Below are positions 51,878-61,145 of a DNA stretch of 64,000 nucleotides, in pieces. The position numbers were made by a program, and so were the translations under genes. Positions within the stretch are counted from its first letter, which is position 1, and every line of letters starts with the position of its first letter. The notes beneath the pieces were generated by a model. That model worked only from the letters and a program-made list of their open reading frames with translations, had not been told where the DNA came from and ran no database searches. Source of the stretch: Onchocerca lupi (taxonomy: Eukaryota > Nematoda > Chromadorea > Rhabditida > Onchocercidae); the NCBI GenBank assembly GCA_028564675.1, contig JAOVVO010000096.1, positions 62,001 to 126,000 of the forward strand. Reading direction: 5' to 3'.

Positions 51878-53414
51878 TCAGCGACATTCGGGAGGCAAGA
51901 ACGATTTCGAGTCTAGGCTTTCAGGGCCGCATAACTCTAAAGGGAACAGATGTTCTATAGCGCGACTCAACCGCATACCATTCGACATCCTCACAACAGC
52001 AAATCGACAAAGTCCATCTTTTCCCTCGATCAGCTTTTTTATTCGACCCATTTTCCAGGAATTCCTTGGACCTTCATCTTTTAATAATACTACTTCGCCA
52101 TTGATTGACTTTCGGCGTATACGACTGCAAGGATTTTTATGCGATTTTCGCGTTCTTTTTCCCAATTCTTCCAAATACTCATCTTGCCATATTTTCCACA
52201 AAAGTTGTAACTTTTTTCGGATATTCTGATAACGATTGATGAAATTTTGCTGAATAGATATGTTCGGTTCGTCATTCTCATGCGATTTGTTCTCGTACTC
52301 CAATGAATTCTTCGCATCATTATAGCCAAACCATAAAAAATCCCCTGGACATAATGCTTGCTCTCCACCCTCTCATAATCTACCAATGGTCTTTCATTTA
52401 CCAAAAATTCAATCTCGGTTATCAACGTGGTGAATTCGCTTCTACCAAAGGATTCTTCTTTACTGCCCTCTGTAAAGTTCTCTTTACTGCTCCAACCATC
52501 CTTTCGTAAACAACTCCTTGCCAAGGAGTTCCTGGAGTAATGTGCCACTTCACTGGCCTTTAATCTTAATTGCTATTCTCTTATATTAACTTAGAAGTTA
52601 AAATGAAGTTCTGGGCATTATCGGACAAGACAAAATCTGGACATCTTCTCTGGCTAACAAATCTTCTGAAGATTTACATGAAAGCCTCACCGGGCTTGTT
52701 TTTTATGACTTCTATATGAATGGCTTTTGTGGCTAAGCAGTAAATAAAGCCACCGAGCGTTTTGTTGCTTATCCCGATTTTCTCGAAGGATCCATTTACT
52801 GTCATTCTTTCTGATGGATAAAATGGAAACTCTGACTGTTCAAATGACATGACATTCCACCTGGTACATCCTTTATAGAGTTTTTTAAGAATGTTTTTTG
52901 CATTGTTTTCCATGGGATATCCAATATGTTTGCCGAACTTTGACCCAAGTTAAATTGGCGGAAGCGTGAAACATTCTTTCGTAATATTGTTTTACAATCA
53001 ACTCCGAAATTCTTCCTTTACAAATGAAATACGGGAAATTCATTATTTTTGATCGAGACCATCTTAGTCTTCCCAGAATTTTCCAGAGATCATCAGGATC
53101 ACGCTCTAATCCCCATTTTTCTATGTCTTCCTGAGATACTCCGGACTGTGTCATTCTCACTACCAGCTTCTTTCCTGCTCGTTAACACTAGAGGTAAACC
53201 TTCCTTCCTTTGTGAACTCTGTCAAACTTTTAAATTTTCCTCCAAATACTTTTGCCATAAATCTCACGACAAATAAGATGATGGTCCGGATTGATTTCGG
53301 TAGTGAAGAAAATCGTTTTACATCTATGATTGTCATCTTTCTTGCATATGATATTTCCGTGCAGGCCATTATTCCTAATGCCATACAAATCCTTTCTTGA
53401 ATTTTTTTTGTCAA
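51878..53414 (-). pseudogene. BEL/Pao retrotransposon pol relic (integrase region)
   Basis: Broken minus-strand coding. From 5' to 3': a pol connection piece with VNEQERSW (53414-53160); a segment with LRWSRSKIMNFPYF and the start of the integrase zinc region (53160-52885); integrase core pieces with CKGCTRW and YCLATKAIHIEVI (52913-52674); FLVNERPLVDYERVES (about 52,420-52,350); and a C-terminal DUF5641-like end with VVLLKDEGPRNSWKMGRIKK (52303-51906). The frame changes at least four times and the reverse transcriptase and protease are missing. The first zinc-binding position reads YYERMFH where His is usual. It is a dead, 5'-truncated copy in the minus orientation, lying between glycerol kinase and VPS53 on the same strand. 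Confidence 0.85.
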
Positions 53415-54575
53415 ATATTAAATTATAAATTTTGAATTTACATATCCGGAATTATTCTATTGACCTAAATTATTTGAAATTTTGTTGAAAACAATAGCTC
53501 CAAGGGCTTCCCATAATGATCAGATTAAAGCGAACAGCAGAAGATAATTCAAAATTATTACAACGGTTGGAGAATATCTTTTTGTATGTTTTGTTTGGTG
53601 ACAATTTGGATTGATATTCTAATTTTCATCTGAAGAATGAAGCTATCGTAATCATTGAAGCGGTAATTTTTAAATAACACCGTTTCGTATTTCATCGAGA
53701 AACTTCAAACTGAATACATCGTTTAATTCATAATTTCTTTGCCGCTATACTACTATTTTTATTGCCATGACGACAAGATTTATAAGGCATTTCAATTCAC
53801 CCTTAAATAAATAATTGAAAAAAGCTAAATGAATTGGGCGTAAATAAATCACATATTATCATTTTCACAGTTTCTCTATATTCTTTTTAGGATTAAAATT
53901 GTTAATTAACATTTTCTAATTATTTTCCACTTTCAATTAAAATTGATGACTTTCCAATTAGTTAGCAATTTCTAATTATTCGCCTATAATATCAAAATTT
54001 TCTTTTTTGAAATGAAAATCTTTCATCTCAAATTTACTTGAATTAAATTAAATTCTTATTCATATTTTTAGATAAGAAAAGGATTAATCATTTATTTCTG
54101 TTAGCATCATTTAACAACAATGCATGTTCGTAATAGCTTCAAATTTTAAGAAAGGTGAACGCGGAACTAAAAAAGGAGATGTTTGAACGCCAAATAATTA
54201 ATCACAACAAATGTCCGTTCCATTTATCATTCCTGTCATCAGCGTGCTCCATTATTCTTGTGCATATATATATATATATATACACATATATCGATTGAAA
54301 TCTCATTGTTTACGTTTTTTAAATTTTAAATGCTTCAGTTTGTTCTTCTATCACATTGAGCAATCTTTCATTCAGTTTTCATTGATTTGAATCCGACTTA
54401 AACTTGAAGCTTTTATTTCAATTAGAAAATTAAGTTTTTGCGAAATGAATGAAATGGATTTTTCTATAGATACAAAAAAAAAAAAGAAAAAAAAAAAACA
54501 AATAATTAAGATCCAAAGCTATTAAAGGCATAATCAACAACAAAAGGGAAATAATAAAAATCAGCAAAAAAAAAA

Positions 54576-54612
54576 AAAAAAAAAAACCAAATCTAAACAA
54601 TAGAGCCACCCA

Positions 54613-54641
<29 letters not shown>
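54576..54641. repeat. Interrupted poly-A tracts
   Basis: Two long A runs (about 20 and 26 nt) separated by a short mixed sequence, following an earlier interrupted A run at 54,474-54,499. Low-complexity DNA; the opposite-strand frame is a poly-Phe artefact. Confidence 0.75.
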
Positions 54642-54643
<2 letters not shown>

Positions 54644-57099
54644 AAATACTCAAAGGAATATTTTAAAAAAACCATCAACATTTCCAACCTAAAAAGATTT
54701 AGAAAACCATTATAATCTATAAAATAATGGTTTTTTCTTTTGAATTGAAAATATTGATAGGTTTTTTTTTCTTTTTTTCTTTTAATATATAGAAAAAGCC
54801 TATCGTTGTACCATAAATGTAGTAGTCTACTATTGAATAATTTATTATAGTTTTATTAGTCATTAATCAGAGAAGAACTTGATAGATCATGAAGGGATAT
54901 ATTTTAAACAAAATCAAAGATATAAAAGAGGAAGAGCGCTATCGTAAATTCATGCATTTTGCATTATTGTCTGCTAAATTTCCTTATGCTATGAAATAGG
55001 AAAGTAATTATCTGATTGAGTGAAAATTATTTAGAAATGTTGCAAAAATGAAAAAGTTTTATTCAAAAATCATTTGAATTGCTGCAATTAATATAGTTGC
55101 AGTTATTCAAAATTTATCAATTGAAGCAGTAGAATTAAGAAATATATCCTTATCGAACTCGAGAAATTTTCAGCTTGCTTGTAAAATAAAAAGACTGCTT
55201 TAACTTTCGCTTTGACTATTTTGCTAATCAGACAACACTTAACATTTTATCATCCGTTATTTCTGATATAGTATTTTTTTCAGACGAGAAAAACTAGTTT
55301 TCGATGATAGAAGATAAAAAATCAAAGAAAAAAAAAAAGGAAAAAAAAGAAAAAAAAGCCCGAAAAATATACTCAAAAATAAAAACATTTAATTACTTAG
55401 AATAGTTGTTAAAATATACGAAATAAAACAAACATAACAAAGTAACAAAAAATAAAAAAGTAAATAAAATAAAATAAGACAAAAACTTCATTCAAAAAAA
55501 ATGACCAAGCAAGAACAATCGAAAGACTCATTGAATCCAACAATAATCATATCATAATAATTACGCAACAAAAAGAAATTGAAAATAACGAGAAATCAAA
55601 AAATAAATAAAATAAAAATTAAAAACTTAAAAATCTTGAAAAATTCGATTCATTATTCGTAACAGATATAAAATTCTATCAGTAGGATAAACAACAGTTC
55701 ACAATGAATGTGACCCAACAATCATCAACATCTACTATTTATATCTTTATATTAACTGTTTCCCAAATCTTTTCAATTTAAATTTAAGAAAATGTATAAT
55801 TTTTTTTTTTAATTTAAAAAAAGATTCCTTTGCAAAGTTTCTTTAAATTTTTTATTCAAACAAAAATTAACAATATGATGCAATTGTGAGAAGTTCCCAT
55901 TTATATTGTTGACTGTTAATTCTGTCATATTTTTGTTATTCGAAATTTCAATTTATGCTTATAAATTATAAGAATATTTGTAGCCTAAATCATCTTATCT
56001 CCGTATCAATTATTATATCGAGCCATCAAAGTTTGTCATCTTTGTCGTAATAATATCAATTTAATTCTCTTCATTTCGCGTCCAATATTTTCTAAACAAA
56101 CAAATCCAATCAATTCATTGCCAAAGATTTACAAATAAAACACTTGGTAGAGGTAAAAACTCTTATCAGCAACTGATAACATCAGAAATGAGCGCTATAT
56201 TATCATATCATTTAGACTGATACTTATAAGAAGCATCAATAGACTAGTTACGATTAGGCTGACTAGGCTGATATTACTGATTTGGGAAAAAAAGGATAAG
56301 TAATGTCTGTCAGTAAATCCAATTAGTTGCGCCTTCTTTGTTTACAGCAATTCCTTAATTAATTTGTCGTTTATGCACTAATCAGTTGATTAACAGTAAT
56401 TATAAGTTCGATTGCCATGTAAGATAAAAGTTTTCGTTGCGGTCTTGCGTTATTTCTTGAATTTTTGTTTCATTGAGATCACCAGGTAATAGCAATGTGA
56501 CCTGTTGTTCCAGTTTCTCTTTATTCAATTTTTAGAAGAGTGATGTCATAAGTCACAAGACGGACCATTGCGGAAAATATATTATGGCGAAATATTAGGA
56601 AATAACAAAAACAAGTTTTTTAAACTCAATTTTCAAATAAATATTATGAATTGACAAAATGATAAATTAATAAGTACTTACTGAAATATTTTTTTTACAT
56701 ATGTTGATTTTTTTTCCTTGGTTTCATCTATCAAATTTTTTGGCATTCAAATTGGAAAAATTTCGAACTAATTATATTTAATAAATTCTCCAATTAACTA
56801 GTTTAGTTAATTCATTGGATAATGGATTTTTTGTAGTCTTTTCGTGTTAAGATAGATGAGAAAGTGCTTGAAGAATGGTATCGGTATATCTGCTCTTTTT
56901 TTGTTCATCTTCTTTTAGGCAATTAGTTGTTTCGTTTTATTTTGAGTAAAATATTCATTTGTCTTTTATTTTATCTTTTTAAATTTAACAGATGAATGAA
57001 TTTCTAGCTGGAAAATAGCAGATAAATTTTCTGCGGAAATGGGGTAAGCTAATGGCTTCAGGATATGCCTACTAATGGTGTTGCTCGACGAGAAGTGTT

Positions 57100-57231
57100 A
57101 TGATAAGATTTAGATCACGACACATTATTATCGCTCTACTGGCAATTTCCACACTTTCAGTTCTTTGGATTCTACAATCACCGCAAAAAATTATTTCTCC
57201 CGGAAATTTGCAACCGTGCTGTACTTTAGCA
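57100..57231 (+). CDS. Possible first exon encoding a signal anchor
   Basis: ATG at 57100 opens a 44-codon phase-0 segment ending at a GTAAGC donor (57232). It has a short basic N-terminus (MIRFRSRH) and then a hydrophobic stretch (IIIALLAISTLSVLWIL), like the signal anchor of a type II Golgi membrane protein, followed by a Cys-Cys pair. No following exon was identified on the plus strand; the region to the right carries VPS53 on the opposite strand. It could be an isolated chance frame. Confidence 0.3.
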
Positions 57232-57659
57232 GTAAGCTTCTAATTATTAATTGCTTTATTAAAACCGAATTCCGAAATCTTCTCAAAGTCCAAAGTTTTG
57301 AAATTTTAATGAAAATTTGGTTCTCTTTTTCTATTTTTCTTTTAAAAATACGCATGAAGTTTAAATTAAAAACGATCTATCCGAACAGATATGTATATAT
57401 GAGAACTTTTGTGTATTGTTTTCTTAAAAAGGTAAAATTCAGTAGTAGAAATGAAAACAAAATTCAGCTGGAAAGAATTTCACATTTCTTTTTGATCATT
57501 GCTTATTACCTTATTCACAATTCCAACGTCCGATCGTTCTTTTAATCCAGTGAGGCTATTTGACGGCTAGCAAACTCCTTGATTTATTCAATTTTGTTGT
57601 TTTGAAAAAAATCTCCCAATGAGATGTTCACATCAGATTTTGTATATCAGAAAATATAC

Positions 57660-60091
57660 CCTTTCAAAATTGTAAATTTCCTTCGTTGGAAATCTTTTGC
57701 AAAGTAGATTTTCGAACATTATTGTATGGTTGATTGCGTGCGCGAGTACTTTATAATCGAGTTCCAACCAACGTCTCGACATCATTCGTTCCAACATTTC
57801 TCTGAAAATTATTGATAAAAGAAGATTGTGAAAGATCGAAACCAACATTTCTGAGTAATTAAATTTTTTTTTCAAATTTTTATTTGCTAGATGATTTCAT
57901 ATTGCCATTTGTTATAGATATTTTTTTCATAAAGATTTGAGAATGAAAAAGAATACCTCGTCAAATTACAATATGCCAAAGTCAAACGTCTCCCCATATT
58001 CCAATCAGCAGGAAACACTTTCATTACACCTGTTTTTTCAAATTCTGTCAATTTTTGCACAAACCATCGATATCTACGAAAAGAAAAATGTTCCACTAAA
58101 TACTGGCAGTAAATTCAAATTTTTTAAATAAAAGTCAGATTTTGAAACAACCTTGAATCAATTTTATCAATCCAAGCAATACTTTCACTTTCACCGTAAA
58201 GCACAGTATATTCGGAGAGCTGATGTTCTATGAACCATTTGCAAAAATCCTCTCGTATAGCTGGATCTAATGATGAAGCAACGCGGCACATATCAGTCAC
58301 CGAAGAATTCAAGACTCCTGTCTGGATATCAATTAAATTACTGGTGTTCCAGGGAAAAAAATCAAACATTTAAATTTAAGAGCAAATAACAATGAAGGTG
58401 TTTTCTAATCAATCAAAAACCTGGAATGAATGTTTCAAATCTGCAACAATTTGAATAGCCAATCGTTGTTTGAGCCGTTCGAGTTGTTCAGCAACATTTT
58501 TGATATGCTCAACTTCCATATAAGGGCCAAAAAGTTGCAAGACATTCAGAACAGCCGGTAACTGCGAAGCAATATCACCATAACGATGCTGTTCTATCCA
58601 TGATCCTATCAATCCCATTAAGTTCAAACTACAAAACTTCTTCTGACGGAAAGTGAAGATCAATGGATACACAAACACCGAACATTTTTGCAATTTTGAA
58701 TTCACCTTTATCCTATTCTAAAATTTGGAATCATAGTTCTGTTTCAGAAATCTTGATAATAAAGTTTTAGTAGATAGGAAATTTTAAGTTTCTGATATTT
58801 TAAAATTCAGGCAACTTTTCAATCACTCTTCCTAGTGAATATAAAATTTGAACTGATCTAACTATTTTTTGATACAGCTTTTGCTCTATTTGTTGTAGCC
58901 TACACGAAAAAAAATAAAATTTTCTTGAAATTCGAAGATGTGTAGCATTGTAATGTGAAATGTAAAATCAGAATTATCATTTTAAATATGTTATTCCTTA
59001 TCAATAAATCCAATCCAACATCACTGATAAGAGATTTGAACTGTTCTGGATGATAAGGAACAGCATCTAATTACACTGCTTCCCATGGCACTTTTTCGGT
59101 TATACTGGAGTTATTATTGCATAACCTAAAGGTATATAGTTTTTCAGTAAGATAAATGCTACCAAGTGAATAGACGCCAGTTAGCAGAATCTGGAGATGA
59201 TGAAGAGCTTTGAGCGATGATATTAAATTTCGCTTTGCAACATCAAGTTGCTTAATGTCACGAGTCATTTCCTGTACAACATTTTCTGAAGACTGGGTTT
59301 TTAAACAAATCGCACGCACATGTTCTTCTAAATCTCCCATCGCTGCATGAGCCTGAACATTCAAGAAATATTAATAAATATGGAGAAAATTAAAGTTAAG
59401 TGCATTTGACTTTATCTTTGATTACGCATATATTACAGTGCTTGAAATAAGAGAACAATAAACTTCATGCAAGGCTTGGTCTCCTTCAGTACCAGCCTTC
59501 CCGTGCATTTCAACAAGTTTCGCTAGCTCACAGTCCAAGCTAACGACTTCATCTTCTATAGAGTGCATCACTGAATCCAACTGTGATAACGACTGCTCTG
59601 TTGGAAACAAAGTATTGATTTGATCGACAACATCCATATTAGCAGAACATAATCCAGCATCACTGAGTGAGACGATGGTACGAATCACCTATAACTTGCA
59701 ATACAGTAATCCCTCCTTTTCACTTTGAAAGTTATACTACTGGAAAATGACGATTCATCAATCAAGCATAGTAGAATGAGATGAATTTGACTCTTCTCTT
59801 TCTCTTTTTTTTTTTAACTCTTCAACCAATTGCATTATTCAATACACTATTCTGAACAATATTCCAATTAAGAGTAGTCTTCTTGCTTAGCTACTAATTT
59901 GAAAATGTAATCACTGAAGGGTGACAAATGGTAAGGTTAAGAAAAACTAAATGAAATCTAACATATCATCGATTATCAGATCGATGGTCACTTACCCTAT
60001 CACTGAACGTTACATCATCTCCAACATCCTCGAGACTTCCACCTTTTTTTGTTTGGAGATTATTTTCTAATGCTTTGCTCATATTCCTCAT
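57660..60091 (-). CDS. vps-53: VPS53 (GARP/EARP tethering subunit), N-terminal half, 7 exons found
   Basis: Subunit of the GARP complex that tethers endosome-derived vesicles at the trans-Golgi. Minus-strand exons are 59996-60091, 59464-59688, 59163-59352, 58421-58605, 58152-58321, 57957-58073 and 57660-57801: 1125 nt, 375 codons, phase kept. Family marks are strong: INTLFPTEQSLSQLDSVM, EMTRDIKQLDVAKRNL in the N-terminal coiled coil, RYGDIASQLPAV, EHQLSEYTVLYGESESIAWI and RRWLELDYKVLAHAINHT. Family members are about 700-830 aa, so roughly half is absent. The last exon found ends at a GTATAT donor in phase 0, but no C-terminal exon was recognised to the left before the BEL/Pao relic. If the donor is not used, the frame stops after six more codons. 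The start is uncertain; the frame is open upstream to about 60,262. Confidence 0.85.
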
Positions 60092-61145
60092 CAAAACTAT
60101 TCCATCAGCATATTGTCGGTAATCTGAGAAGCCTGATGTGTTTTTCAGACCAAACAACCTGAAATTCTTTGCAAGTTTTATATGTAGTTTGTAAAGACTG
60201 AACAACAACCTTGGAAATAATTTTATGCATTCTTTTTTTAAGAATATCCAAACTAGGAGCACTTTTGTTTTTATGTTTTTTTTTATTTTATTTGTGACTT
60301 TTTAACTAATCGTTCATTTTCGAATAAAACAGTTTAAAGGAAAACCGTTTTCAACATTATTTTTTTAGAATATTCTTTTTTCATTCAACTAGCTAGGTCA
60401 TATACTTTTTTTTTTCAAATATTGAAAATCGTTTTTATTCGAATCCTCTAACCATGACCTCTAATCTAAATGAATAAGCATAGCTTTATTTCCGCAATAC
60501 GAAAAAGTTGGTGTATTATGGTCCGATAAGCAAACAATAAGAGCTGATTTTCTGATGAAGCAACGGACTGAGATAACTTTATCAAAATTTGCTTCTACAG
60601 CTGAAGAGCGTACAAAACTGCCACAGGTATACAATGGCACTTCAATCGGCTTCTTAATCATTTATCAGTGGACCTCTGAGGGACTGATAACACAACCACC
60701 CACCGATAACATAACCACAGCTAACAATAACGAAACACTACGCCACACAACCCGACTAATAAAAAATCTTCCACATCTGCAACATTACGTCCCACGTCAT
60801 TACCACAATTCGTTGCATTCTCATCCATCCTGGTTAGTGAACTTGAAACTTGATTGTGCCATTTTGTTGTTCTCTAATGGTAGTGATACGTTTTTGACCT
60901 CTTATCTTGACGTATACGCCCAACTTGATATTGAAATTAGTTCTGCGTTCCATCCGGAGGAGATGATTGGAAAAAATGCCCGATCTCTTCATTTTTCTCC
61001 AAAATTTATTTATATTATTTCTGCATTTTTCCTCTACTGCATACCAGATTCGAAATGTTTTAGTTGAAAATCTGTAATGTTTAGTAAGGTCATTTAGTGG
61101 ATTAAATTAATTTCACTTTAGATTTCGAATGCAATAACTTGAGGA
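60092..61145. other. Divergent intergenic region between VPS53 and SMAD, with an unassigned ORF
   Basis: About 1 kb shared by the two divergent genes, so it should hold both promoters. No core motif was recognised. The only sizeable frame is on the plus strand (open 60474-61067). The segment 60,670-60,840 is unusually C-rich (repeated ACAACCACC/CCACA phrases) for this window. Confidence 0.5.
60474..61067 (+). CDS. Unassigned plus-strand ORF (first ATG at 60555)
   Basis: Open for nearly 200 codons (170 aa from the ATG at 60555 to a stop at 61065-61067), unusual for this AT-rich DNA. The early part (YEKVGVLWSDKQTIRADFLM, then TLSKFASTAEERTKLPQ) looks protein-like and ends near a possible GTATAC donor at 60629. 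The later part has several NxT/NxS sites and His-rich stretches. I recognise no domain. It could be a short gene, an exon of a gene on the plus strand, or non-coding promoter sequence. The overlapping minus-strand frame is shorter and equally unrecognised. Confidence 0.3.
   Translation: MSIALFPQYEKVGVLWSDKQTIRADFLMKQRTEITLSKFASTAEERTKLPQVYNGTSIGFLIIYQWTSEGLITQPPTDNITTANNNETLRHTTRLIKNLPHLQHYVPRHYHNSLHSHPSWLVNLKLDCAILLFSNGSDTFLTSYLDVYAQLDIEISSAFHPEEMIGKNARSLHFSPKFIYIISAFFLYCIPDSKCFS

Larger units (their letters stand above)
53415..57659. other. AT-rich stretch where the VPS53 C-terminal exons would be expected
   Basis: Downstream (minus sense) of the last VPS53 exon found. I searched for the VPS53 C-terminal half and did not recognise it. 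Contents: low-complexity A and AAAAG tracts (about 54,474-54,640 and 55,320-55,620), a TA run (54,265-54,291), a 37-codon plus-strand frame starting at about 54,892 (MKGYILNKIKDIKEEERYRK...), a coding-like minus stretch at about 56,395-56,575 and a possible plus-strand first exon (57100-57231). The segment at 53,405-53,510 resembles 43,423-43,530. Confidence 0.45.

Noticed and set aside
54430..54687. Phe-rich 85-codon frame on the minus strand
   Set aside because: Produced by interrupted poly-A tracts read on the opposite strand.
57165..57545. 126-codon plus-strand frame
   Set aside because: Phe/Ile/Lys-rich AT-driven frame; the better-supported signal here is the other frame ending at the GTAAGC donor at 57232.
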